NCBI GenBank assembly: GCA_035578175.1
Contig: JAQMRL010000006.1
Location: 27,536,393 to 27,600,392, forward strand
DNA from: Catonia carolina
Lineage: Eukaryota; Arthropoda; Insecta; Hemiptera; Achilidae
Reading direction: 5' to 3'
DNA length: 64,000 nt
Below the pieces are notes generated by a model. The model did not search any database and had not been told where the DNA came from. It saw only the letters and a list, made by a program, of their open reading frames with translations. Position 1 is the stretch's first letter, and the number at the start of each line of letters is the position of its first letter. Below, piece by piece: positions 44,395 through 55,386 of the stretch. A program made the translations under genes and the position numbers.

Positions 44395-44748
44395 AAGTTG
44401 TTGTTTAGGTCATCAGCCGAAAGACTTGTTTGAACCTGTAGAGGTTTTACTAAGTAAAACAAAGAGTGAGGTGGTTTACCATTGCCGTCTTCACTGAGTG
44501 GAAAAGTACGCTTATCAGCATGCCGGGCCTTCTGAAAAGCACATTTTTTCCACTCTGCAAATGGCATCTTCACTTCATTCACCACAAGGTCTGGCTGTAT
44601 AATGAAATTCATTACTTTCAGAGAAGACAACTCTGATTAGTGTCTTTTACAACTCTACCTCTTCTGTTCTTAAATGATTCAGTCATTTAATTGGCTGACC
44701 ATGTGATAAAAAACAGAACTATTTATTTTAGTCCTGCAACGAACATTT
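44395..44748 (-). repeat. SINE-like family A copy (A9)
   Basis: Has the hairpin/tail end (TTGTTGTTTAGGTCATCAGC) and the ORF-like region (44379-44630) with a start-proximal truncation at CTGCAACGAACA. The last ~45 bases of the family start are missing. Confidence 0.88.
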
Positions 44749-45040
44749 GTAAGTTATTAACTAGATAATTATCCTGTCAGCTCTACTGTTACAACGTTCT
44801 GTTAATTATAATTTTTTAATAAGTCTAATTATATAAAACAATATTATAGGCTAACTTTCGAAATAATTTAAATAATTAATTAGAATATGAACAAAAATTC
44901 AATAACTGTAGTAAAACTAAGATACTTAACCAATAAAGTTGCAGTGTTAATCTGTTAGATGTGTATTACAGTAAATGAAGTATCAAAATAAAATAAAATG
45001 CAGTGCGTATCTAAAGAAAGAGATAGTAGATGGCATTTTA
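44749..45040. other. Unassigned AT-rich intron
   Basis: Nothing recognised. Confidence 0.5.
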
Positions 45041-45420
45041 TGTGATCTTACGACAAAATGCCAATTGTCGGGACGAAATTAGCGGTCATTCATTTCGGCT
45101 TGAATTCCAGGATAGGACCGAGATGCCGGCAACTTGGCGTTTGATTGTTGATTTTAAAAAGAATAAATAAAAGAAAAAACAAATGAAAAGAAAAGAAAAC
45201 GAACGACGTATAAAAGAGATGGCAATATTAGAATCATGTGGTGAACGACAGTGGCGCCGCGCGATCCGCGGCAAAAACAGACACTACCAAGAACTGCTCT
45301 CTTGATAGAAGACAGCGCCGACTGGTAACCCGTCTCGGATGGAATTCTTTTACCCCCCCTCCTCACATTAGTTGCTAACATAATCATCGCAATCGCAATG
45401 ACCAGTTCTATGGAGATAAA
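45041..45420. other. Non-repeat island of higher complexity
   Basis: This stretch is visibly less AT-biased (GTCGGGACGAAATTAGCGG, GTGGCGCCGCGCGATCCGCG, CGACTGGTAACCCGTCTCGG) and matches none of the repeat families here. It could be a cis-regulatory segment of vg, an older GC-richer TE piece, or an unlisted exon. Drosophila vg has intronic wing enhancers, which is why the possibility is worth stating. I see no diagnostic motif cluster. Confidence 0.3.
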
Positions 45421-45701
45421 AAAGTAGGTATTGATTACAATCGATCTGTATTTAATCGACTGATATTGATGAGGTTATGTTACCTAATCGCGCATAATAT
45501 GTACGGAAATATACATCCGTTCAGTACAATAACATCGATTATTACAAAAGTAATTTTAATTATTTATTATTGTATTCTCTTGTTTAGTTAAACGTACCGG
45601 TACAACATTATTTTCTATCATTGACAAATTAAAATAATTTATTATTTTTATCATGTTATAGTATAATTCATTTTACATGTAAAGGAAGTTTAAAGACAGC
45701 T

Positions 45702-45765
45702 TGTTATCTCAGTTGGTAGACATCTACTTTTAACCCCAAAGATCCTGAGTTCTGTTAATATTGAT
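45702..45765 (+). repeat. tRNA-Lys-like relic
   Basis: GTTATCTCAGTTGGTAGACA, TCTACTTTTAACCCCAAAGA and TCCTGAGTTCTGTTAA resemble a tRNA-Lys (D-arm TCAGTTGGTAGA, anticodon loop CTTTTAA). The T-arm is ruined and no acceptor stem closes. A tRNA pseudogene or an unrecognised SINE head. Confidence 0.4.
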
Positions 45766-45827
45766 CTAATAACTTACATCTACAGAGGGTCTCAAAAATC
45801 ACAATGTACACTCCTGATTAAATTTTT

Positions 45828-45872
45828 TGTTGTTTTTGGGTCATCAGCCGAAAAAAGGTTGAAAGATCAAAG
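45828..45872 (-). repeat. Family A 3' stub (A10)
   Basis: TTGTTGTTTTTGGGTCATCA and GCCGAAAAAAGGTTG are the terminal tail and one side of the hairpin; nothing more of the element remains. Confidence 0.6.
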
Positions 45873-45920
45873 CCGAAAAGTTCTTTTCTGTTATTCCCCC
45901 CCGCCAAGGATAATTTTTCA

Positions 45921-46321
45921 CATTTTATGAATATTTCGTATGCAATCTTACAGTATTTTTAACGATAAAAACGGGGAAAATATTTTAAAAAATCCTACAC
46001 CAATATTCTTCAAGTTAAGGTGAAATATAGGTAGGTTAAATAGGCTACATTGCTTTTTCTCAATATTGTTACTGTATTATGTATTAATGAAATATAAACT
46101 CATTGAGTACATGACATCATTAAATTAATTAACGTAATTAAATTAAATATTATTAAATAATTTAATTAATAAATAGTTTTAAGGTTAACTTAAAAATACA
46201 AAAAAAAAACTTTAACGCTAACTTGAAAAATATTATTGATATACGATTTTTTTAAATATTTTTCCCGTTTTTATCATTAAAAATACTGTAAGAATACCTA
46301 CATAAGAAATATTCACAAAAT
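45921..46321. repeat. Inverted repeat, ~105 bp arms, ~190 bp spacer
   Basis: Left arm 45921-46022 (CATTTTATGAATATTTCGTA .. TTACAGTATTTTTAACGATA .. CTTCAAGTTAAGGTG). The right arm 46212-46321 is its complement with about 85-90% agreement. It sits directly before a HARBI1-like fragment, so it may be part of a Harbinger-type element. No 3 bp target duplication could be assigned. Confidence 0.8.
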
Positions 46322-46342
46322 GACTTTTAGAGAATTGACAAA

Positions 46343-46510
46343 TTTCCTGGAGTGATTGGGGCAGTTGATTGCACCCACATTGTAGTAATATCTCCTGGAG
46401 GAAACAATACTGAAGTATTTGTATACAGAATTTTCCATTTCAAAAAAACCCAAACGATACGATATTAAACACCAGTGTAGGTTACAAGAATCGCAGAATG
46501 AAAACAATAA
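46343..46510 (+). pseudogene. HARBI1/PIF-Harbinger transposase fragment
   Basis: Reads FPGVIGAVDCTHIVVISPGG then NNTEVFVYR, matching the PGVIGAIDCTH.....P block of Harbinger-type nuclease HARBI1, which holds the first catalytic aspartate. The frame then breaks. Only about 35 residues remain. Confidence 0.8.
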
Positions 46511-46625
46511 CATATGATAAAATCAGATGTAACCAATATTAACTCAGTTACCACGGTAGCTTATCGACTTATATCGATACTACCAAATATCAGAATATCA
46601 AAATAGTCTATAGGCCTACTACAAA

Positions 46626-46678
46626 GTATCAGTATATTGGTATTGATACCAGTGGTATCAATACCAATATACTGATAC
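46626..46678. repeat. Perfect 26 bp palindrome with 1 bp centre
   Basis: GTATCAGTATATTGGTATTG plus ATACCA, central G, then the exact complement. It lies in 46560-46735, a cluster of GATAC/GTATC words. See also 57905-58010. Confidence 0.95.
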
Positions 46679-46768
46679 TACTGATACAGTATCAGATACA
46701 ATATGGTATCGATACTGGTACCTTCAATATTTCACCGTTAAACTGTAAACAGCAAGACTATAATAGGC

Positions 46769-47017
46769 CTACTTCATGTAGGCTACTTTTTTGGAAATTT
46801 TCAAACTTTTTCTGTTAATCATCGATTCTAATGCTTTAAGAGGCTTAGATTACAAAATTAGCCATGAAAATGGCATGTGAGCTTTATAAAAGAAAAAACA
46901 TGACATTCAATATTTCACTTCATGTAGGCCTAATAATTTTTTTGGAAATTTTCAAACTTTTTCTGTTAGTCACTGAATCTAATGATTTAAGAAGCGTAGA
47001 TTACGAATCCAGCCATG
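46769..47017. repeat. Direct duplication, ~100 bp unit
   Basis: 46769-46873 and 46918-47017 share TTCATGTAGGC, TTTTTTGGAAATTTTCAAAC, TTTTTCTGTTA and AGCCATGAAAAT, with scattered differences. No ORF. Confidence 0.8.
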
Positions 47018-47937
47018 AAAATAAATATTGAAAATAAACATAATAGACATTCAAAAATAAGTGACTGTGAAAATTAAGGGCGTTTAAATTTGACCAACGT
47101 AGTTTTGATCGAGGTCAGAATCGATGAAACAGTTTCGAGTTTAAATTAACGTGTTCATCTTTTGACCACTGTTAAATTTCAGTATGGTCATGGTATATTT
47201 GATAAATGTCGGTGAAACCGGCCATTATTATACATACACTATCAGAAATTGTTGATGTTTTGCTCATGTAGTTGCTAATATAAATTCAATCATGTGGAGT
47301 TCTCAAAATACAGAAACTTGGACTGAATCTTCAGTGTAAAACACAAACAAATACTATACCAGGCTAACCAAGTGTAGGTCTGTTATTTATTTTTGTTAAA
47401 CAAAAACTGTCAGGCCATAGTAACATTATTTTGCCTTTAAATTCAAAGAAACTTCCACTAGGGAAACTTATAGATCTGAATTAATAACATAAAAGTAAAT
47501 TTAGTTTGTATGTAGATCTAACTATTAAATGTACATGAAGACTAAACTGTATGAGAAATATACGATAGAAAAATATTAAAGGGGACAACTGGCGCCCAGA
47601 GAGCAGCACGCGACTACTGCAAACAAAAGGTAGCTTATAAACAGTCGGTAGCGTGACATGAAAATACGTCGCCGCTACCAGTCTTCCTAGAACAGGATAA
47701 CACTCCCCCTTCTTCTCCAAAACTCCCCCCCGGAACTAAACTTCCAACAAACAACTGGTCATTGACGTCATCTTTAGTAACATTAATTATATCCTTACAT
47801 ATATTACTTTTTAGTTCAATTGAAGTTTTTCAAATTTTTCATACCTAGTTTCAACAGCTAGGTTAGTAGCGATTATTGTAAGGGAACTTGATAACTATCT
47901 AGGTTGCAATATTAGCTACATTCCAACAGGATAAAGA
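47018..47937. other. Unassigned intron
   Basis: 47580-47720 is less AT-rich (ACTGGCGCCCAGAGAGCAGC). The TGGCGCC word recalls an LTR-element primer-binding site, but no LTR pair is visible. Confidence 0.45.
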
Positions 47938-48420
47938 TCCTTATAATAAGATATACCGATTTCAGAAAATTTGCGAAACTATCCACCGCACCTTAAAAAA
48001 TATCACCAGCAAAAACACGAGGGTGAGATTTTATAAAATAAAAGCAGTGCCGACCCTACTCTATGGCTGTGAAACTTGGGTGCTATCAAAGCGAGAGGAG
48101 AGTAGATTGCAACCATCTGAAATGAAATTTCTTCGACATTCGTATAGGTGAAGTAGAGAAGATCGTTACAGGAATACCGAGATAAGGAAAGAACTCAACA
48201 TCTTCTCTATAATCGACAAGGTATCTCAGAACAGATGCAGTGGTTAGAGCATGTGAACAGAATGAGGAAGGATAGGATACCTAAGCAGACACTGGGCTAT
48301 AGGCTAAGCCGGAGGGTAGGGGAGAACGAGGACGCCCGAGAAAGAGATGGGCAGATTTGAGAGCTTCGAAACAGGCAGAGATACTTAATCCTTGAAAGGC
48401 AGAAGAAGAAGAGAAGAAGA
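47938..48420 (+). pseudogene. LINE C-terminal fragment with GAA tail
   Basis: Reads RFQKICETIHRTLKN, RFYKIKAVPTLLYGCETWVL, RLQPSEMKFLR and RNTEIRKELNIFSIIDKV, with frameshifts. It ends in a decayed RTRTPEKEM (GRPRKRW counterpart) and AATCCTTGAAAGGCAGAAGA, then GAAGAGAAGAAGA. Same LINE group as 30770-32378. Confidence 0.8.
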
Positions 48421-48666
48421 ACTTGATAACTTGGCTGAGCGGTTTGAAATTTTCCATTCTGGTTCTCGAGTGCCGTCTTTTAGTAACCGTTTGCTGAAAT
48501 AACAACTACACAATTGAAGAAACAGAGAACTTTTATGTTACACCATTTTTTTCAAATGTTTTCTAGAACGTTCCTTTGGAATTGAATACTATCAGGTTCT
48601 CAGTTTTTCGATTTAGCACTCATTATAAACCACTAATGGAAATATATTTTTTAGATATCTTGGGTC

Positions 48667-49178
48667 TTTTCCGTTTTCTGTATGCCACTATCAAATCCGA
48701 ATTCCCTGAAGGGTTACCCTGGAGGCTTCCCTGAAGGGTTATATCACAGTTAGTTACACAGTCTACATAGTTAGTTTACTATGAATTTTGTAGCGTTACG
48801 TAAAATATTTGGACGGAGGAAGATGCTACAAGTTCCTTCAGGAAAGGGGTTATTGCATAACCCCAGAAGATATGATAACTAAAAAAGTCTGTGTGATACA
48901 CTCACACGTTTTTCTCTTCCCAATGTAAATAATTAAAAAATATAACTTAATAGTAATGTACTAATAGCAAAATAAAACAATAAAACAAAATATAAAATAA
49001 ACAACAGAACATATAACATAGTACTATATACTGGGACTGGGAAAAACGTGTGTACGCGTGCGTGAGTGTGTCTGTCTCAGTTAAGAGTATTCAGTAAGGA
49101 AGGGAGTGGGAGAAATGAACAAGTGTGCAACCCTTCAGGAAATGCGGATTAGATAGTGACATACAGAAAACGGAAAAA
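48667..49178. repeat. Inverted repeat, 49 bp arms, ~413 bp spacer
   Basis: 48667-48715 (TTTTCCGTTTTCTGTATGCC .. CCCTGAAGGGTT) and 49129-49178 (complement with 4-5 mismatches). The spacer holds a family B 5' stub (48885-48985, GTGTGATACACTCACACG) and a higher-GC piece at 49020-49130. Possibly a DNA transposon with subterminal repeats. Confidence 0.75.
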
Positions 49179-49378
49179 TCCTCGCGCTCTATAATCGATG
49201 TGTTCAGTACAAGATGCATGACGCAAATGAAATACTGCGACTCTTATACGCTTGCGCGCGTAATGTTTACATATTACTGATACATTCGTACAATCTGACA
49301 ACGCTGGCAAACGTTCTGATTAGTCTAAACACGTGAAACAGCAGAACTCATCAATGGTAAAAAGCATAGTAAACATAG

Positions 49379-49639
49379 TTATCTCCTCTGAGTATTGAAT
49401 TTTATTTTACAACCAGATCCTGTGGTGAATGAAGTGAAGGTGTCATTCGAAGGGTGGAAAGTATTGATAATACTAGAAGTATTAATAAATAGATTCTTTT
49501 CAAAGAGCTTGACATGCTGATAAACATACTTTTCCAATTAATGTGGAAGGAAGTGGTAAACCACCTTACTTTTCGTTTTACTTAGTAAATCCTCTAGAGT
49601 TTCAAACCAACTTATCGTCTGATAACCTAAACAGCAACA
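49379..49639 (+). repeat. SINE-like family A copy (A11), 5'-truncated
   Basis: From TATCTCCTCTGAGTATTGAA to GATAACCTAAACAGCAACA. It carries a short insertion near 49462-49495. The ORF-like reading is destroyed. Confidence 0.85.
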
Positions 49640-49689
49640 TGACAATAATATAACGTTTTCGTCACTGAAAAATAAGTACATACAATCGC

Positions 49690-50281
49690 TGTTGTCCAAA
49701 CCCCGATAAACCGAGTTCCGGGTTAATCGAGGTAGTCCCAAAAAAATCTGTACAAAGCGAAATCCGCACACAGCGGCAAATCTTTTATAATAGTCTACTG
49801 TACTGCGTAGTACAATACTGACTGTACTGTACTTATATTAGTCACATTCGGTTTCATCAACCGTAAAGGAAACCGAAAAGATCACCTGATCACTCGGGGA
49901 AAAAGATTACAGAATTTGGATCTCTTTATTATAATTTCAAGGAACGAGTTGCTGGGGTAGCATTTGAAATAAGACGAAATACAGTGTGTACACTTACGGC
50001 ACTTTATTCAATGAAACTCAAACTCGCTGAGTTATGGCAGTATGTATGCTACTGCGAAGTGTACAGTATGAATGTCTTTTTTAATTTTGTATTTTAATTT
50101 TATTTTTATTTGTACTTCATGTTTTTATTTGATAATACAGTAAATGCCTTTTTCACATCGTTGACAACGTTTTCATTTATTTCACCAGTTTACCATACGT
50201 TTCCCTTTTGGTTTTTGACAGAGTCCGTGTTATCCGAGGTACCTTTGATTCACATTATCTCGGATAAACGAGGCTTTACTG
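49690..50281. mobile_element. Tigger/pogo-type element, decayed ends
   Basis: The complement of the right end reads CAGTAAAGCCTCGTTTATCC. The left end GCTGTTGTCCAAACCCCGAT and AAACCGAGTTCCGGGTTAAT is a degraded counterpart. A + frame near 49860-49925 gives NRKGNRKDHLITRGKRLQNL, a possible start of a CENP-B-like domain, too weak to call. Confidence 0.55.
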
Positions 50282-51829
50282 TAATTTATTTTTTTAAACT
50301 TAAAATTTGTTGCAGTGTTTAAAATTGTGCTCACGAAAATTTCAGTGTGATTTAGCTATATACAACTAGCTAAAGAACCCGTTCTTCGAACGGTTTCCTT
50401 GGTGCCGTGGACGGTCGGTTGGGTTACCAAGTTCGATCCCTGTCAGGTCTGATATTCTTTAACTATTCATTGTTATCTACCTCCTTTCAACGTGAGCATT
50501 ATTATTTATGAAAAAAAAATAATTTAACGTAAAATAAAAGCGAGATCTTGGTGTTTTTAAATTAAGATAAGCAGCGCTTTATTTTTTTCATAATAAAAGG
50601 TAAATCACAATAAGAACACCACGATGGTTAACTAATGAACTATTAAGAATACAGATTTATTTTTGACAATGTGACCGAAAATGGGTGTATATGGTACCTA
50701 CTGGTGGAATGGGTAGGTAGGTAACTAACTGTATGAATACGGGGTTTACCGGCGCGTAGGCCTGTGTTTTTGTACTGTTTATTTTGTTATGTTAATATTC
50801 TAAAAATATTGGTATATATTTTTTTTAAATTGATAATATCTCCGTTATACATGATATTATAATTATACATGAAAATGAAAAACTTTACATAATCAAACTT
50901 ATTTGTCTTTAAACGTTTCGTAGTTTCGATTATATAAAATTTTTTTGATTCATTGATTTTTAACGGAGATATTCGTAGTTTTTTGGATACCGTAACAGAC
51001 AAACAGACAAAAATTGAGCTGAACTTATTTTCGGTGTTTACGTGGTACATCTGGCGTAGAAACAAAATTTGGGGCATTTTAAAAAATTTTACAGACAAAA
51101 TCACAATTATTTTATTTATATAAATTTATTTGTATTTTATGGCTATAATAAATGTAGGCTATTCTGTTATTCCTCTTTAAAAATTCTATTTCATAGACTC
51201 TTTGAATTAAGTTACACTTATTTAAGTTACTTGTAGGTAATAATAATTAGTATATTGCAATTATAAACTTGTTAATTATCATACACAAACATTTCTATCT
51301 CTTTCTAACTCATTCAACCCCTTATATATTTATCATTTTCTATTACATCATAATGCGTGTTCAAAAGCAGTAACGTATTATTGTATGCAGTCTACGCATT
51401 AATAGTTCACATAAACGACACATAAGCACGCAATTTAAATGAAATAAATAAAATAAAAACATGCTTTCCTTTAAAGCACCGATCTATGTTACATTCAAAC
51501 TGCATTTGTTTAAAACTTATTTCCATTTTTAATTATTTATTTTTAATTAATCGTTTACAAAGTAGTTCATTCATTTAGTAAAATGTTTAATTCATTTTAT
51601 GAATTAACAGCGAAGTTGTGCAACATAATCATACTTGTGTAAATGGTAAAAACTTTCCATGTCTACAAATCAAACCTGGAACCTTTCGAATTGTAGTTAA
51701 GTTTAAAATTTATTCCAACACTGCCTCGTATAAAGAAGGCCTATTTTTGTTTAATTATTTCCCTTTTAATAAATTTACTTGCTTCTGTAGATCTTTAAAC
51801 CCGTTTAAAAACGATTGAAGAGATAGTAA
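50282..51829. other. Unassigned intron
   Basis: 50397-50458 has a weak tRNA-like head (GTTCGATCCCTGTCAGGTCT). The 105-codon ORF at 50787-51104 (minus) is Lys/Ile/Asn-rich without motif. Nothing else supported. Confidence 0.5.
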
Positions 51830-51900
51830 TATTAGAAGAACGAGGATTTTTGGGCACTTGAAAAGAATGGATGAATCGTTTAAACAATTTATTTTGATTC
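51830..51900 (+). pseudogene. LINE C-terminal scrap
   Basis: RDSNIRRTRIFGHLKRMDES is the GHLxRM-type segment seen at 11190-11425 and 22500-22745; flanked by unrecognised sequence to 52315. Confidence 0.5.
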
Positions 51901-52315
51901 AATCACAGACAACAAACTATAAATGTAGAAACTAAAATTTATTGAAAACAATTAAGTGTTTAGCCTAGATTTCTAAATTTTGAAGCAGATTATTTGGGTT
52001 TGAGATTCCTTAGGAAGTTAAGATTACAAAAAAGGAAAGGCGAGAAAAATTTACAAAAGAAAAAAGATTTCTGCAAAATTGAAGAAGTTTTAAGCTGACA
52101 AGAAGAGCAAAGATTACTTGAACTTGAAAAAGAGTCCAAGTAATCTTAGTTATTTCCAGTCCAAGTTATTTCCAAGTAATCTGCAAAGATTGATTTCTTG
52201 AAAAAATACAACGACTTGTGGGTTGAAGAATCATTGTGACAGGAGTGACTTCAAAAAACTGATTAAAGCTACTTCCAATAATAAATGAATAAAAATATTA
52301 GGTTTTTTTATCTTA

Positions 52316-52590
52316 ATTACTAACTAATATGCGTATGTTGCAATTTATTCAATTTAAGAATGAAATCAGGATGATTTATAAGTGTTGTAAATGAGGTTAA
52401 GTCTTATACAGAATCAGGCCTACCATTCCTGAGAAAGTATGGTTAATTAAACTCCAACCATCAAGGTGCACAGGTAACAACTGTCTAGTTTTCAAATACG
52501 CATAAAAGTAAGTACTACTTTTAATAGGATTTAACCTTCGTTTCCGAAAATCTGCTGACTCCTGCGATGACTTTACCACTAGACCAGTGG
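52316..52590 (-). repeat. Family C SINE copy (C7)
   Basis: Complete in outline: complement of ACCAGTGGCAAAG at the head side, box-B-like region decayed (TAGGATTTAACCTTCG), then AACTCCAACCATCAAGGTGC and the GTATGTTGCAATTTATTCAA end. Confidence 0.8.
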
Positions 52591-52956
52591 CAAAGATAAC
52601 GGAGGGAGGTTTAGGTGGCCAGACACCTCCGAAACGTAAAAAAAAGAAAATTTATTATAAAGATTAGTAAATTTTTACCAATAGCAGGAAACCTACCAAG
52701 TTAAATTAAATAAATAACTTAAATACAGTAAGACATGAACTTCCGCGAATTCACGTTAGCGCGATTTTATTGACTTAGGCTATATAATTATATTGTCTAC
52801 AGTAGTTATTCTTATCTTACAGATGTTTACATTTATGACTACCGTTTTGCTAATTACTCTCGAAATCGTTATCGTAGTTGCCTTCCCCATTTTTACACTG
52901 GGATTATATTTTGGTTTGCTTTTGTTCTAAACATTAGTACTGTTTAGTGCATTAAA

Positions 52957-53599
52957 CAGGTACAGTACTGTTTAGTGCTGGCTCCGCCATTGAACAGGTG
53001 CACACGTACAAATACTTTGGGTGCTGCCTAAATGACAAATGGGACTACGGTCAGGAAGTTAAAGTGCGTATCGAGCAAGCCAGAGCGGTGTTCACGAAAC
53101 TAAAACATCTATTGTGCCAGCGTGATCTTAGTCTCAACACGAGGCTCCGAATTCTGAGGTGCTACGTACTTCCTGTACTTCTTTACGGGCAGGAAGGATG
53201 GACACTAACGAAACTTCTAGAAAGGAGGCTGGAGGCGTTTGAGATGTGGCTATACCGCCGCATGCTCCGTATATCGTGGACCGACAGAGTACGAAACACG
53301 GACGTACTGACTCGGATGGGCAAGGAGATGGAACTGCTATACGACATCAAGCGACGAAAACTGCAGTACTTCGGCCATGTTCTTCGAAACGGGAAATACA
53401 GACTTCTTCAGCTGATAATGGAAGGAAAGATAGCAGGAAAGCGCCGGCCGGGTAGAAGGAAAGCGTCCTGGCTGAAGAATTTGAGAGATTGGTTTGGTCT
53501 CAACTCCACGTCACTGTTCTGAGCAGCTGTTTCGAAAGTTAGAATAGCAATGATGATCGCCAACCTCCGACGCGGAGACGGCACTTGAAGAAGAGAAGA
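52957..53599 (+). pseudogene. 5'-truncated LINE with open C-terminal frame and 11 bp TSD
   Basis: Flanked by AGTGCATTAAA at 52946-52956 and 53600-53610. The open frame (to 53522) reads IEQVHTYKYFGCCLND, SLNTRLRILRCYVLPVLLYG, LEAFEMWLYRRMLRISWTDR, KLQYFGHVLRNGKYRLLQLI and KRRPGRRKASWLKNLRDWFG. This is the post-RT C-terminal region of a different LINE subfamily from 30770-32378 (EAFEMW/GHVLR type). The RT core is absent through 5' truncation. The tail is GAAGAAGAGAAGA. Confidence 0.9.
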
Positions 53600-53847
53600 A
53601 GTGCATTAAAAATATCGGTCGTACGTGATTGCGTAGATTAATTTGTGATTTTAATTGTGCTACAATTTACAGGTCTTTTATTTTTTTGTTTTTGTAGTTA
53701 CTTTGCGTACAATATAAGTTCGAGGAAAGGTTATAAAAACGAAAAGCGATTATTTTAAAGAAATAGTTAGATGTCGTTAAAAAATACGAAAGGGTTAAAA
53801 AAGGAAGAACATTTATATAAAAGGGACGACTGGGTTTAGTGAATCAA

Positions 53848-54243
53848 AGTTGTTTTGGTCATTAGCCGAAAGGCTCGTTTGAACCTGTAGAGGTTTTACG
53901 AAGTAAAACAAGGAATGAGGTGATTTACATTTGCCGTCCTCACTGAGTGGAAAAGTACGCTTATCAGCATGCCGGGCCCTTTGAAAAGCACATATTTTCC
54001 ACTCTGCAAATGACACCTTCACTTCATTCACTACAGGGTCTGGCTGTATAATGAAATTCATTACTTTCAGGGAAGACAACTCTTTGATTAGTGTCTTTTA
54101 CACCTCTACCTCTTCTGTTTTTAAATGATTTTTGTCATTTAATAGGCTGACCATGTGATAAGAAACATAACTATTTATTTTAGCCTTGCAACGAACAGAT
54201 TGAGTGTAAATAATTTGACACTCCACCTGTCTGCTATGGGCAA
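53848..54243 (-). repeat. SINE-like family A copy (A12), 10 bp TSD
   Basis: Flanked by AGTGAATCAA at 53838-53847 and 54244-54253. Full-length minus-strand copy with an 88-codon ORF-like reading that again starts before the M of MNFIIQPDPVVNEV. Confidence 0.93.
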
Positions 54244-54385
54244 AGTGAATCAACACTACGGTCAAAATAAGGTCAATTAACCTTAATGTTTTAAGGTTAA
54301 TCCGAACAATTCAAGTTACGCGAATTTTACTTTACGCGATGATTTTGCGGAATGCTTCCATCGCGTAAGTTGAGGTCTTACTGTA

Positions 54386-54795
54386 ATTTAACTGGCGTCA
54401 CTTAACGAACTTCTTTAATATTAGTTATTTAGCAGATCATTGTACTAAAATCACCCGTTTAAGTTCGTTTGGGTTCGGCTGCGCTCGGCTTTTTAGGTTA
54501 TTTATAAAAACACTCACCACCGTATTCTAGGTTAAAGGGGCTCATCCTTCTGCACCGAAAAGAGTTTCGAGCAATCAAAACCAGCAAATGCTTCTGCCAG
54601 GGATGGTTGGTGAGGTCTGACAGGAAATGAATGACCACCGGTTCTCAAAAAAAAATTGTTAAGACACTAAACAGTAGACCTAAGGTAAATGTCAGATAAA
54701 TGGTGTAAAGAAGTCAGAAAGGATGTTGGAAAACTGGAATAAACCGAGACAACTTAAATGAACCAACCAAATTTATACAATTAATTACGGACTTT
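54386..54795. other. Unassigned, possible TE scrap
   Basis: Short GC-richer words (GGTTCGGCTGCGCTCGGCTT) and a DKWCKEVRKDVGKLE-like + frame near 54695-54740 hint at a TE protein end, but not enough to name it. Confidence 0.35.
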
Positions 54796-54805
54796 AAGGC
54801 CTTCT

Positions 54806-55204
54806 GTTGTTGTTGTGTAGGTCATCAGCCGAAAGACTGGTTTGAACCTGTACAGGTATTACTAAGTAAAACGAGGAGTGAGTTGTTTTACACATTGCCT
54901 TCCTCACTTCCTCACAAAGTGCGCTTTCACCATGCCGGACCCTCTAAAAAGCATATATTTTCCACTCTGCAAATGACAGCTTCACTTCATTTACCACTGG
55001 GTCTGGCTGCATAATGTAAATCATTACTCTCAGAGGAGATAACTCTGATTAGTGTCTTTTCCACCTCTATCTCTTCTGTTCTTAAATGATTCAGTCATTT
55101 AATTGGCTGACCATGTGATAAGAAACAGAACAATTTATTTTAGCTTTACAACTAACAGATTAAGTGTAAATAATTTGAAACTCCACCTGTCTGTTATGGG
55201 CATG
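54806..55204 (-). repeat. SINE-like family A copy (A13)
   Basis: Flanked by near-identical AAGGCCTTCT (54796-54805) and AAGGCTTCTA (55205-55214). Full length; the minus-strand ORF is broken. Confidence 0.9.
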
Positions 55205-55215
55205 AAGGCTTCTAT

Positions 55216-55386
55216 TTTTTTTTTATTTTTTTTTTGTTTAACGTCCGACTGTTCTGCAATTACTGCTAATGCAGACGGTGAATGATGAAATGATTTTTTG
55301 TAACGTATGAAAAAATGCCGGCCGCATTGGCAAAGTTGGTAATGTGTTCGCCTCTCATCATGCGGTCTTGGGTTCGAATCCCATTC
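55216..55386 (-). repeat. Family D SINE with inverted head (5' inversion)
   Basis: Flanked by AGGCTTCTAT at 55206-55215 and 55387-55396. The tail lies on the minus strand (T-run at left, then the complement of CAGTCGGACGTTAAAC and CACCGTCTGCATTAGCAG). The tRNA-like head (GCCGCATTGGCAAAGTTGGT .. TGGGTTCGAATCCCATTC) lies on the plus strand at about 55319-55386. The whole is one insertion, because a single TSD encloses it. Confidence 0.88.

Larger units (their letters stand above)
52736..54383. mobile_element. Tigger/pogo-type element carrying nested LINE and SINE
   Basis: The left end is CAGTAAGACATGAACTTCCG and the complement of the right end is CAGTAAGACCTCAACTTACG, with TA on both sides (52734-52735, 54384-54385). 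Between them lie a LINE (52957-53599) and SINE A12 (53848-54243), each with its own TSD. Without these and the duplicated targets the Tigger element would be about 590 bp and non-coding. Confidence 0.85.

Noticed and set aside
47590..47610. TGGCGCC word resembling an LTR-retrotransposon primer-binding site
   Set aside because: No pair of LTRs, no polypurine tract and no gag/pol reading frame nearby.
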